The notes under the pieces were generated by a model. The model searched no databases. It had not been told where the DNA came from and worked only from the letters and a program-made list of their open reading frames with translations. Positions 1-10,345 of a stretch of 64,000 nt of DNA are shown piece by piece. Made by a program: the position numbers and the translations under genes. The stretch is from NCBI GenBank assembly GCA_029204225.1, contig CM055095.1, positions 59,416,865 to 59,480,864 on the forward strand. Direction: 5' to 3'. Origin of the DNA: Diphasiastrum complanatum. Lineage: Eukaryota; Streptophyta; Lycopodiopsida; Lycopodiales; Lycopodiaceae. Numbering within the stretch: the stretch's first letter is position 1; the number at the start of each line of letters is the position of its first letter.

Positions 1-582
1 GGAACTGGCTAAGTGAATTGATTGAGTATGCAAGGTCTGGTCGAGTGCAAAGGATTGCATACATCATTGAGCCGATAATGGAGTGAAATGCTTCATTTCC
101 TCCTTTTCTGCCTCGGTTTGAGGGCATTGTTCCTTCGATAATTTCAGACCAGGGTCGAGTGGAAAGTAACTTGATTTGCAGTTGGCCATTCCATATTTTT
201 CCAGCACATTAGTGAGATATCGTTGTTGACTGATATAAATCTGTCTGCTGGATCGATTTCGATGAATCTGGATTCCAAGGCAATAATGGACTGGACCCAT
301 ATCAGTCATCTTGTACTCCTCTGCTAGCATGCACTTCGTATCCTTCAATAAATTTAGATTGTTACTAAAAAGTAACGTATCATCCACATAATGAGTGATG
401 ATTATGAAGGAAGGAAAAATAGACTTGAAGTGGAAATTCGAGTCTGCCGAGTCTGGAATAAAACCATTCTCGATGAGAAATGCATTGATTTTTTGGAACC
501 AGTCTCTTGGTGACTGTTTCAGACCATACAGAGCCTTGTGGACTTTGCATACTAGGTGCTCGTATCCCTCTGGCTGCGACAT
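1..582 (-). pseudogene. copia reverse transcriptase, C-terminal part with YVDD (fragment A)
   Basis: HKALYGLKQSPRDWFQ and HYVDDTLLF are the copia RT palm, followed by GPVHYCLGIQI and the SQQRYLTNVLEKYGM connection region. Sequence left of position 64 still encodes an RT/RNase H-connection-like stretch in a neighbouring frame, so the element continues beyond the window. The active-site Asp pair is intact, but the frame is broken on both sides. Confidence 0.9.
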
Positions 583-941
583 ATAGATTTCTCTTCGATA
601 GTTCCGTTGAGGAAGGCAGTCTGGACATCTATTTGGTGGACTTCGAGATCGGCTGTAGCTGCAAAAGAGAGTAGTAGACGAATCGGAGCATGCTTAACGA
701 CAGGGCTGAAGGTCTTTGAATAATCTAGATCTGGAATTTGGGAGAAGCCTTTGGTGACAAGCCTGGCCTTGTATCGATTTAATCTTCCTTCAACATCATA
801 CTTCGCTTTGAATATCCATTTGCATGGAATCGGATTTCGATCCTTTGGCAGCTCAATAATAGTCCATGTTTGATTCTCGATGAGAGAATCGAATTCAGTG
901 TCCATTGCAGCTTTCCATTGGTCTGCATCAGGTGTCGACAT
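552..941 (-). pseudogene. copia reverse transcriptase, N-terminal part (fragment A)
   Basis: The 129-residue reading has the start of copia RT: QWKAAMDTEFDSL, KWIFKAKYDVEG, YKARLVTKGF and IDVQTAFLNGTIEE. Upstream integrase/linker sequence is in another frame and the C-terminal RT is also in another frame, so this piece is flanked by frameshifts. It is not expected to make protein. Confidence 0.9.
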
Positions 942-1318
942 TGCGATTTCTGAGTGTCCAGATTGTAGAGCTTGTATGCTTTGTGGTCTGAGGAATAGCC
1001 GATGAAGATTGACTTTCTGCTAGTGTTGTCCAGCTTTTTTCTTAGATCAGCAGGGATCTAAGCGTAGGCAATGCATCCAAACACTCGAATATGCTTGAGT
1101 GATGGTTTTGATCCTGTCCATACCTCATAAGGTGTTTTGCCATTCGGGGCCTTTGTGATGGATCGATTCTGCTAATAGGCGGCTGTGGTAACAGCTTCTG
1201 CCCAAAATTTCTTTGGAAGAGAGGCATGGGCCAGCATGCTCTTGGCACTTTCGATGAGTGTCCGATTCTTCCTCTCAGCTACGCCATTGGACTGAGGTGA
1301 GTAGTTGGTTGTGTATTG

Positions 1319-2149
1319 CTAATGTATTCCATTGACCTTGCAGAAGCCCTTGAATTCGGTGGACATGAATTCTCCCCTTCCATCAGTACGTAGAGCCTTG
1401 ATTTTTCTCTGGGTCCGACTTTCAGTAGACGCCTTGAACTGCTTGAAGAACTTGAAAGCTTTGGATTTGTTCTTCAGACAATAAGTAGCAGTCCTTCGAG
1501 AGCAGTCATCAATGAATGTTAGGAAATAGAGGGCTCCCCCTGTGGAAGTAGTCTGCATCGGGTCACAAATGTCGCTATGTACAAGATCAAGCAAACCTTT
1601 GTAAGTATGAACTGAATCAGAAATAAAAGGACTTCTAGCATGCTTGCTGATAATGCAGCTTTCACATGGAGAAGTTGGTTTGCTGACAGAAGGAAGATCT
1701 TGCACTAGATTCTGAGTCGACATTTGCTTAATACTATTGAAGTTTAGATGGCCTAATCTGAAATGCGAAAGCATATCAGTCGATTCAGAAGTGGATGAAT
1801 GAAGAGCTTGGCTATTTGTCGAAAAGCAGTGACTGAGCTTGTAAAGATAGCCACATCGTCTACCAAAAGCTAAAACTTTTCTAGACTTATCGAGTATGGT
1901 GCAGCCCTCTTTATCGAATTCAACCTTTCGACCAGAATCAGTGAATCTGCTTATCAAAAGCAGATTTTTGGTGAGGTTAGGAACATGAAGAACGTTGGAC
2001 AACAACTTTACATCACCTTTCTGGAACTCGACTCTGATTGTTCCATCACCTTCGATAGAATGAGATGAGTTGTTGTTAGAAGTAATAAATGATAATGTTA
2101 GTTTCCCATAGGTTACTTTGACCCAAAAGGTCGAGACTTGTGTAACCAT
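1319..2149 (-). pseudogene. copia GAG-pre-integrase and integrase core (part of fragment A)
   Basis: The translation shows the pre-integrase zinc region (HFRLGHLNF, then CESC) followed by the integrase core with HSDICDP (first catalytic Asp) and LRTDGRGEF (second Asp). An in-frame TAG follows NGIH. The same frame continues past it with the SNGVAERKNRT segment that carries the catalytic Glu, so the stop is a point lesion and not the natural end. The product would be the DNA strand-transfer enzyme of a copia element. Confidence 0.9.
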
Positions 2150-2574
2150 GGGTTAGGTTTATTATTTAGACCATGTTAAGTCAGTTTTAGTTGAGTTGGA
2201 CCCAATTTTGGTCCAGTAGTAATCCGTGGGTCCAAGTAAAGTCTAATTATGTTAAGGGACCCTATCTTAACTTTTGGGAGTGCCCTATAATTAGTAGTGG
2301 GTCTTGGAAGGTTCTAGAACTTAGAGTTCGGAAGAGTCTAGGCCCTTGGAAGGCCTATTTATATGTACTCTTTGTTCATTTGTAATTCATTCCCTTTCAA
2401 GCAATGCTACTACTTTCTCTCTCCTTGAGGGCGCCTAACCCTCTCCCTCTTCTTCTTGTATATGGAGATTGAATTTTAGAAGGATCTTGGCACTTGAGTC
2501 CATTTGAGCTCAATTATGGTTTCAGGCCGTTGAGTCTTGGATCATAGGAATTCCGCGAAAGGTACCTAGTGCTG
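2150..2574. other. LTR-like spacer, no gene seen
   Basis: Between the minus-strand copia and the plus-strand gypsy tail. It contains a TATA-like CTATTTATATG near 2354 and a pyrimidine-rich stretch with TTCTTCTTG near 2450, a composition typical of an LTR. I could not find a second copy or clear TG..CA ends, so the assignment is tentative. Confidence 0.3.
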
Positions 2575-3096
2575 CAGAGTTTCTAACTCAAATGTAGCAG
2601 AAGCTAGAGATGGCACAAGATAACTTGTCTAGGGCTATGGCTAGGGCAGAGTTATACTCGTGAGAACCATACCTATTGGGAATTTGAGGAAGGAGATTGG
2701 GTGTATTTACTAGTCCCTTCGAAGCCGGAGGTGCTACGCATAGGAAAGTACGCCAATTTATCTCCTAGGTATTGTGGACCATGGTTGATTGTTAAGAAGG
2801 TTAGCCAAGTAGCTTATAAGCTACAGCTACATGTGGGATGCAAGGTGCATCCAATGTTTCATGCCAGCAAACTTAAGAAATGTTTGCATGATGGAGATAG
2901 CCTGGTGGAAGGTCTAGTATCTCTGGAGGAGAAAGACACCACAGGTTATGGGCCAGAGAGAGTCCTAGATCGGAGGGAGCGACGATTGAGGAATCGTCTC
3001 CTCCAGGAGTATCTAGTGGCTTGGAAAGGGCATCCTGTTGAATTTCTATGCTCAGGACCAAATCCATTCAGTAATGAGCATCCTGAAAAATTCTGA
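2575..3096 (+). pseudogene. Ty3/gypsy integrase C-terminus with chromodomain-like tail
   Basis: The reading EFEEGDWVYL, then KYANLSPRYCGPWLIV, HPMFHASKLKK and a chromodomain-like LQEYLVAWKGHPVEF is the C-terminal end of a chromovirus pol. An in-frame TGA after the ELYS motif near 2660 and the absence of everything upstream show this is a fragment. Its own stop follows HPEKF at about 3094. Chromodomains guide insertion to heterochromatin in intact elements; here the piece is inert. Confidence 0.85.
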
Positions 3097-3118
3097 CTCA
3101 AGCAAAAAATTTGAGGAA

Positions 3119-3371
3119 GCCGACAAATCTGACTCAACCGACAAATATGACTCGGCTGACAAATCTATCTCAACCGACATATACTTGGCCGACAAATCTG
3201 ACCCGGCCGACACATTTGACCCAACCGACAAATATGAGGCAACCAACAAATCTGAGACAGCCGACAAGAGGAGGGAGGCAACCGACAAGTCGGACTCGGC
3301 CGACAAATCGGACTCGGCAGAACAATCTGACTAGGCCAAACAATCTGACTAGGCCGAACAATTTGACTTCG
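3119..3371 (+). repeat. 18-bp minisatellite, about 14 units
   Basis: Units are variants of GCCGACAAATCTGACTCA, mostly 18 bp, with one 15-bp and one 21-bp unit. The first eleven or so keep one open plus-strand frame that would read (A/T)DKSDS hexapeptides, and the reverse strand is open too. It lies right after the gypsy stop codon and before the LTR-like region of copia B. It reads as a tandem repeat in a retroelement 3' region, not a gene. Confidence 0.8.
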
Positions 3372-3755
3372 TCATCAGGGAAAAGTCGATCCAAGACTTT
3401 ATGGCAGTTCACCTAATTGTACATAGTCTTTATTCCTTAAAAGGCGGTTACCAACTACAAGGCGGCTATAATTAATTAAGTAGGTAGAAAAGCATTGACC
3501 TGAAAGACTTGAAAATATCTTGTAAATAAATATCTTTTCAATTAATTATCTATATAGAGACGGAAGCTCTATCAGCTTCACGCCCATGTAATCACCTTTT
3601 GATTTTTTATCACGAGTACAATTTTACACTACTGTTTTGCTCTATTGAACATTACTACTGTTTTATTCATCTTGATTATTGCTTGTAACTGTTGCACTTC
3701 TGATCTACAACCGTCCGTTGTTCTACTTCTGTTGCTAACCCACTGATTTCCGACA
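3372..3755 (+). mobile_element. probable LTR (3' part) of copia B
   Basis: AT-rich, with TAAATAAATATC near 3524 and TATATAGAGACGG near 3550, and ending in CA immediately before a Met-tRNA primer-binding site. That arrangement marks the 3' end of a 5' LTR. The 5' boundary is not resolved and may lie upstream of the minisatellite. Confidence 0.6.
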
Positions 3756-3767
3756 TGGTATCAAAGC
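3756..3767 (+). promoter_or_regulatory. primer-binding site (initiator Met tRNA) of copia B
   Basis: TGGTATCAAAGC directly after the LTR end CA. It matches the plant copia primer-binding site TGGTATCAGAGC with one change. The site primes minus-strand cDNA synthesis. Confidence 0.8.
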
Positions 3768-3837
3768 GGGTGGTTTAGTAATCTGCATCTTTATTGTAGG
3801 TTATCAGTCTTGTTTCTACCAAGACATTGTTCAGCAA

Positions 3838-4520
3838 GTGCACAGCCAACAGTATTCCGATACCGTTGTTTCTACCAACGATTTCTCACTCTATACCAGA
3901 ATGGATCCATCTTCTAGTTCATCTCTGATCGACAAACTCGATGGAGATAACTACCATCTCTGGAAGTTCAAGATGAAAGTAGTTCTGCTTGCCAAAGAAC
4001 TGTGGGACATAGTTGATGGCACAAAGGTCAAGCCAGAAGGTGATGCAGCCATCATCACCAAATGAAGATTGAGAGATGGCAAGGCATTCGCCATGATTAC
4101 TCTCAAACCAGCCATATACGAGCTGCTCAGACTGCTAAGGATGCATGGGACATCCTAGCAACTCTTTACGATATCAGGGACATCACTTCCAAACTTCATT
4201 TGAGGAAGAAATTCTTCACCTTGAGAATGTCTGATGCATATAGTGTTTCGAGTCATCTCAACACTTTCAAAAATATTATGGAGCAGATGACTGCAACTGG
4301 CTCAGTCATTGAAGATTCTGATGCTGTTATGACTTTATTATCGAGTCTACTTGATGCCTATGAAAATTGGGTCATGACAATTTCGAGCCAGGAGCATCTC
4401 GCTTTATCAAGAGTAATTTCGATGCTACTACAAGAGGAGATCAGAAGAACTGCATCCTCAGGCTCAGGATCAGATCCTGAAGCTCTATATTCCAAATCAG
4501 AAGTTCAGATCCTTATTCTT
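3838..4520 (+). pseudogene. copia B gag
   Basis: Begins after the primer-binding site. MDPSSSSSLIDKLDGDNYHL and WKFKMKVVLLAKELWDIVDG are a typical copia gag (UBN2/retrotran_gag) N-terminus. A frameshift/stop at about 4063 separates it from the second part, which reads AKDAWDILATLYDI and LHLRKKFFTLRM. After about 4500 the frame passes straight into post-integrase pol sequence, so zinc knuckle, protease and integrase core have been deleted. Confidence 0.85.
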
Positions 4521-5316
4521 GGGTTATGATGAGGAAGAGAAGGCATATCGCCTTTATAATATTACCAGTAAGAAGGTGATTATGAGCAGGGATGTTGTGT
4601 TTGAAGAAAGTGAGTCTTCTACCCTAGAAGATTATGAGGAGGATGTATTTTCTCCTTCATCAAAAACTCCTATTATAGATGATGTTCAGGAAGATACAGG
4701 TGCATGTGATACAGCTTCTACACAAGTTATACCAAGGGTGTGTACACAGGTGGATCTTGGTAAACTGAAGGAAAGGTCAAGGGTATTTGATACATATTCT
4801 CCTTCTACGTCACTTACAAAGAAGTTACCAAGATGGTATTTTGAGACTATAAAAGATAGTCAAATGTTGGATGAGGGAGAATCGAGTCAACAAGGAGCTA
4901 AGAGATTGACACGGTCAAGTGGACACTATCATGAAGATGGTGAAGAAACGCATTATGCGTTTATGGCTTCAGTGTTGGATTCTGAGGATCCTTTATTTTA
5001 TGAAGATGCTGCAAAAGAACAAGTTTGGAAAACTGCTATGGATGAGGAGTTCAGTTCTATCATGAAAAACGAGCCATGGGATCTTGTTGAACTTCCAGCA
5101 GGTAAGAAACCAATTGGTTGCAAGTAGATTTATAGAACCAAGTTTAAGTCTGATGGTTCTATAGATAAGTATAAGGCCAGATTAGTAGCCAAAGGATATG
5201 CTCAGAGGGAAGGGATTGACTATGAAGATACTTTCGCACCGGTTGCTAAAATGAATACTTTGAGGAGTGTTTTGGCAATTGCATCTCATTTTGGATGGGA
5301 TATTCAGCAAATGGAG
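4519..5316 (+). pseudogene. copia B integrase C-terminus and reverse transcriptase start
   Basis: GYDEEEKAYRLYNITSKK and SRDVVFEE are the end of copia integrase. They are followed by the variable linker and the RT start (KTAMDEEFSSIMKNEPWDLV, KPIGCK). A TAG follows IGCK at 5125-5127, and the frame then continues with YKARLVAKGYAQ and WDIQQME before it is cut by the LTR at 5317. Confidence 0.85.
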
Positions 5317-6739
5317 TGTTAGAATTAATGGTTAATTGTAGAGGCTAGCCTGCGTGCTAGAAGGCCTATTTCTATTTTTAGTATAGGTACTATCTATTTT
5401 TAGTATAGGTACCTAAGTTAGTACCAATTTTGCTAGAATAGTATAGAAATCTATTTTAACCAAGTTAGCATAGATTTCTATTGTTAAGACTTCATAATTA
5501 GCATTTCAATTGCTATTGTAGTAGAATAGCTTTTGCTTTTCATTGTGGACAGCCTCTATAAGAGTAGATGGGCGCCCACCTCCATTGTTATCTCAGTTTC
5601 CAGCTTATGAAGCATAGCTTCTTGCAGTCTCTCTTCTTCTTCAGCTTGTGGTTGATGTTTTGTGTGAGTACTAATAAGATTAGTCTACTCCGATTAGAGA
5701 ATCTCTTCGATTCTAACAGCATGCTGCCCAAAACTCCATGTAGCCAAAAAAGAAAAGATGTAGCTTGCTGTCCAAGCTTAATGCCGCCAAAAAAACTTCA
5801 GCTTGAAGTAGTCGAAGTAGCCGAAATCTCAGCCCCAATCATGCCCGATGTAGAATACGGAGTGCGGTAGCTTCAAGTCGAAGAGTGAAGACAAGCATGC
5901 TCCATCCAAAATAGGTAACCAAAAAACCAGCCACAAGCTGAAATATGGATTTGCAATCCATCAATGGTTCCCACATGATTCCATAAGTCTTCTTACCACA
6001 AGAAACATAAAGAAGAGTATGATACTCTTTTACCATCACATCCTCCCGAATCTTACTATCAGGGATCTGCTCACCAACACTAGGTAAGACAACATCGTCA
6101 TCATAAGAAGTAAGCATCAAAACAGGAAAATCAGCATAAGGTACTGATTTTGGTGAGGCATGTGTGTTTCCTCTAAGGTAAAAAGATGCTTTGCTATCCC
6201 GCAAGGACTCGGACAGCCAACAAGAGGCTGTAGCAGGCTGTCCAACAGCCACAAAATCACCAACACTTTGCTGTCCAAAGTGTTCCAAATGTGGACCTTG
6301 TTGTCCAAAAACCTTCCACAGGCCGTTCTTGATGCATAATAGGATGCTCTGTTGAAATAAATGCATATTTTGCCCCTTAAGGCTTGTATACTTGTAACTT
6401 GTAAGTTGTGCATAAGACATGGGGGTAAAACATTTATGTACATAGTGCACCCCACTTGTGCTAATTAGGCAAGTAAATCAAGTAGGTTAAGGACCCATGT
6501 GGGTTCTAGAGCTAGAATTAGCAAGACACCACCTTTATACATAACATGCTATATGTAGCCCAAACTTTGGAGGGGTTTCCACGCCCTACTACACTTTGAA
6601 TATTCATTCATGTTGTGAGAGCTTTGTAGTCCTCTCTCTCTTGCTTTTGTGTTCTACTCCATAGCTGGTTTTCTGAAGCTTTCATAGTGTGCTTACTATG
6701 CTGTTATGATACTCCATAGCTAGGCCTTGGAATTTGTCA
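5317..6739 (+). mobile_element. 5' LTR of copia C (about 1.4 kb), inserted in copia B
   Basis: Starts TGTTAGAATTAATGG exactly where the copia B RT frame breaks, and ends TTGTCA next to a primer-binding site, giving TG..CA termini. TTTATACATAACATG near 6533 and the CT-rich stretch near 6630 fit promoter and leader. A 24-bp direct repeat (CTATTTTTAGTATAGGTAC) lies near 5372-5412. The 1.4-kb length is long for copia, and no matching 3' LTR survives, so the boundaries rest on the primer-binding site and the breakpoint. Confidence 0.65.
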
Positions 6740-6751
6740 TGGTATCAGAGC
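6740..6751 (+). promoter_or_regulatory. primer-binding site of copia C
   Basis: TGGTATCAGAGC, a perfect match to the plant copia initiator-Met-tRNA primer-binding site, directly abutting the LTR end CA. Confidence 0.9.
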
Positions 6752-7112
6752 AGGTTATGTTGCCTGTGGTGTGGTGAAGGCTTGGACCTGTTTTTGATCA
6801 GATTCTTGCCATTCGTGGAGAGCAGCTTACCTTTGAGGAGGGAGCACTTTTTGTAGGGGCATCTGATCTCTGTGCTATCTGCATGGTTGGAGTACTGTTG
6901 GCAAGGGGAGTACAGGGAGCCAAAAAGTTTCTAATTTGGGACAATTTTTTGAGTCTTTTTGGACAGCCAGGACTGTAGGAGGGCGCTTTCTACAGTGGGG
7001 ACTTTAGTGAAAGTTCTGAGTGGATCTTGGACAAGGGCTAGGACAGCCATACGGGGGGATAGTTTCAAATCCAGAAGCTGAGGGTTATTGAGCAAGTGGC
7101 TGCATACCCTAG
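6752..7112 (+). other. untranslated leader of copia C
   Basis: G-rich leader between primer-binding site and gag. It repeatedly contains GGACAGCCA-like words. No ORF of note. Confidence 0.6.
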
Positions 7113-9206
7113 TTGGGTGAAAACCCCAGTTTGCCTTTTGTGTTTTATTTCTATCCAGCTATGTCTAGTCTTGCAGAGAGCATGCTGAGTGAAGCCAGCC
7201 GGCTTGATGGCACTAACTTTAGCATATGGAAATTCAAGATCAAGAACATTCTTGAAGACAAAGAATGTTGGAAGCTTGTGACAGGTGAGGAGCCTGTTCC
7301 AACATCTGAACTTGAACTTAAGGACTATATCAAGAGAGGGGAAAAGGCACACAGAATCATCAACATGTCAGTGAGGGATAATGTGATCCCTCTAATCAGG
7401 TCAGCCAAAGGGCCTGTGGATGCATGGCACATTCTTTGTGCATTGTATGAGACAGCAAGTACAACCAGGCTTCTCTACTTGAAGAACAAGTTGTATACTC
7501 TCAGAATGGAGACAGGGGAGACAGTTACTGATCATCTTACTAAGGTACAGGATATTAGATATCAGCTTTCTGTACTTGGAGAGTCTATTGCTGACAAAGA
7601 CTTGGTGCCAATAGTTCTGAATAGCTTGTCATATGCTTATCAGAACTTTGTGATGATGATATCAGTGAGAGAGAAGATCCCTACCTATGAAGAAGTCTAT
7701 GGTCTCTTGTTACAGGAGGAGATGAGGAGAGTTAATCTCTCCAAGAGGGAAGATTTCCAGGAGCATGCCTTCGCTTCTAAGAAGAAGCAAAATCCAGCTA
7801 AGGATAAGAAGAAAGGTAAAGGCAAGAACAAAGGAGCACCACAAACACTTGAGCAAGAAATGGAGAACTTGCAGATGTCAGAAGCACAATCCTCCTCGAA
7901 TACTTCTTCCACACCTCGAAGGAAGGGGAATTGCAATTACTGTGGTAAATATGGACACTTTGCTTTTGAGTGCAAGAAGAAGCTTGCAGACCAAAAGAAG
8001 GGCACAAAGAAGCATGGAGGAAATGTTGTTGAGAGTGTTGCAAGAGAGGAGCAGAGTGACATAAGGCAAGCTGAGTTATTCTCTGTTGCATTGGCTTCAC
8101 AAGCTACAACAGGTGGTTGGTACGTTGACTCAGGTGCTTCAAAGCACATGACCCCTCATAGGGATTGGTTTGATACCTTTGTGGGGATTAGTGATGGACA
8201 AGAGGTGTGCCTAGGTGACAACTCAACACACAAGGTCAAGGGAAAGGGCACAGTACCTGTAAAGCTTCCATCAGGAGAAGTCAAAGTCATTAAGAATGTC
8301 TTATATGTACCAGGACTTGCTAAAAATCTTCTTTCAGTAGGAGCTATCACTCAACAAAATATGAAAGTAGAATTTGATGCTACTTCTTGTCTTGTGTTGG
8401 ACTTGAGTGATAATATGAAGGTTGTGGCCAAAGGATTGCAAGAAGATAATCTATACAGGTTATACACTTCTATCCCTAGTCAGCATGCTTATACAGCAAA
8501 AGGAAGTGATGTGGATAGGTTGTGGCATGAGAGGTATGGACATCTTGGCTACCAAAGCATGCAGGTGTTGAACCAGCATCATATGGTGGAGGGGCTTCCA
8601 GTTGTTAAGCCAAGCTCTTCAGTTTGCGAGGCTTGCGCTATGGGAAAACAACAAAGACATAAGTTTCCCAAGGAAAGCACCACCAGGGCAGCAGTCATAC
8701 TTGACTTGATACATTCATATTTGTGGGGGCCAACCCAAACAAAATCTGCAGGGGGGGCATATTACTTTATGACCTTTATTGATGACTTCTCACGCAAGAT
8801 TTGGATTTATTTCTTGAAGTTAAAATCTGAAGCTTTCAAGTACTTCTTGCATTTCAAAGCTTTGGTAGAAGAACATTCAGGAAAGAAGATAAAGATGCTC
8901 AGGTCAGACGGTGGTGGAGAGTTCATTAAGACAGAATTTGTGGAATTCTGCAAGGCCAATGGGATCAAAAGGCAGCTTACAGCTCCTCATACCCCTCAGC
9001 AAAACGGCGTAGTAGAGAGAAAGAACCGAACTATTGTGGAGTGTGCAAGGTGCATGCTCAAGGCAAAGGGGTTGCCCAACTCTTTTTGGGGCGAGGCAAT
9101 GCACACAGTAGTGTTTCTGTTGAATAGAAGTCCAACAAAAGCTGTGGAAGGCAAGACTCCAGAAGAGGCATTTAGCGGCATTAAGCCCAAGGTGGGCGCT
9201 TTGTGA
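7113..9206 (+). pseudogene. copia C gag-protease-integrase polyprotein (697 aa reading)
   Basis: The best preserved element ORF in the window. Gag (UBN2 type) spans about residues 25-230, with a probable true start at MSSLAESML (nt 7160). A CX2CX4HX4C zinc knuckle is at C274-C287. The protease motif WYVDSGASKHM has D339. The pre-integrase HHCC zinc site is H472, H477, C505, C508. The integrase core has LRSDGGGEF (D599) and NGVVERKNRT (E635), with the normal 35-residue spacing. The first catalytic Asp, normally in HSD/HTD, is replaced by Tyr in IHSYLWGP (Y536). The frame then meets TGA at 9204-9206 inside the conserved RVFGCMAYAH region. The copy is therefore inactive. Confidence 0.93.
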
Positions 9207-9724
9207 GTGTTTGGTTGTATGGCCTATGCCCATATCCCAAGGATAACAGGAAGAAGCTGGATGCAAAATCAGCAAAGTGTATTTTCTTGGGATACAGTGA
9301 AGAAAGCAAAGCTTACAGACTTTACGATCTTACTAGCAAGAAGAGGATCATAAGTAGAGATGTGATCTTTGAGGAATTTGAGATGGAGGATGGTACAAGT
9401 GAATTTGTGCCAATACTTGATGATCCACATCCATATATTGGGGAGCCTCAGGATGATCATATGAGTGATCAAGAGGAAGAATCCGAGGAGGCTAGGAAGC
9501 GGAAGGAAAGGGGCAAATCTGTTGAGTCCTATTCACCGTCTTCATCACCAACTGCAAGGAAGAAGTTTCCCAAGTGGTATTGGCAAACTGTGCAGGATGG
9601 TTTGATATTGGATGAGGGAGAGAGCAGCAATCCAGGGGCTAGGAGGTCTCAAAGGCAAGCCCAGCAACATGAACACCATGAGACAAACTATGCTCAAAAA
9701 CCAGCAAGCAAAGAATCAAGTTAG
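9203..9724 (+). pseudogene. copia C integrase C-terminus and linker, shifted frame
   Basis: Continues copia C after the TGA, with a further frameshift near 9238. It reads PKDNRKKLDAKSAKCIFLGY, YRLYDLTSKKRIISRDVIF, then the acidic linker and KKFPKWYWQTVQDG. The element stops at about 9724; reverse transcriptase, RNase H and the 3' LTR are missing and unrelated sequence follows. Confidence 0.88.
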
Positions 9725-10328
9725 CCTCCAACAAAGCTTTTTCCGAAACCCTTCTTTCTTGCCAAAAAGTGAGAACAATACACACACGGATAGGGCTGTT
9801 GCAACACCCTACAAATGGTAATATGCTGTCCAATTTTCAGCCTCGGAATGTTATAGGATCATCACAAAAAAATTAGCGCCTTCTTCCACACTTGGAAATA
9901 AGCAAAAAGAAGCGGATCTTCACTTTGTAAAATCAGCAAGGGTGTTGATTTTTCAGCCAAATCAGAAGAATAGAAATTGCTTGTAGATGGGTGCCTTCCT
10001 GCAAAGGAGCAAATCTGAAAAATAGGGCAGCAGCGGGCCAACGGAAGTAGGATAAACCTACACGGATGTGGGCGACCTAAAAGCAGTCCCGAAGAAGATA
10101 ATTAATGGCGCCTTTCTGCAACTTGAAAATTAGCAAACAATAACCTGATTTTGGGCGCCCAAAATCCTGTTATCTTCTTTGATGAGTGGCGCCCTCCTTC
10201 AAAACGGGTTAGAGTCAAAAAATGGATCTTCACTCCAAAAAATCAGCAAAGGTGCTGAATTTTTGTGATCCCTAAGTGAAGACGATCTCTTTTGGTAGGG
10301 CGCCCTAAATCAAGCATAGAAGATCCAT
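9725..10328 (-). mobile_element. untranslated leader of a minus-strand LTR element
   Basis: On the minus strand this lies just downstream of a primer-binding site. It carries repeated GCGCC/GGGCGCC and AAAATCAGCAA-type words resembling those in the leader at about 13.7-14.2 kb. No coding region follows; the leader runs into the 3' end of copia C, so this is a leader-only fragment. Confidence 0.55.
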
Positions 10329-10341
10329 GGCTCTGATACCA
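10329..10341 (-). promoter_or_regulatory. primer-binding site, minus strand
   Basis: GGCTCTGATACCA on the plus strand is the reverse complement of TGGTATCAGAGCC. The adjoining minus-strand bases end in CTACA, as an LTR would. Gypsy integrase sequence begins within a few bases, so almost no LTR is retained. Confidence 0.8.
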
Positions 10342-10345
10342 TGTA

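Larger units (their letters stand above)
1..2149 (-). mobile_element. Ty1/copia retrotransposon fragment A (integrase to reverse transcriptase), decayed
   Basis: A minus-strand copia pol that runs off the left edge of the window. Reading down from 2149, protease tail/GAG-pre-integrase, integrase, linker and reverse transcriptase occur in the usual copia order. The frame is broken by in-frame stops near 1317, 1170 and 1060 and by frameshifts near 940 and 570, so it is a dead copy. No gag, leader or LTR belonging to it was recognised upstream of 2149. Confidence 0.9.

Noticed and set aside
7697-8149. Several minus-strand and off-frame ORFs within copia C
   Set aside because: Shadows of the gag-protease frame; no independent domain.
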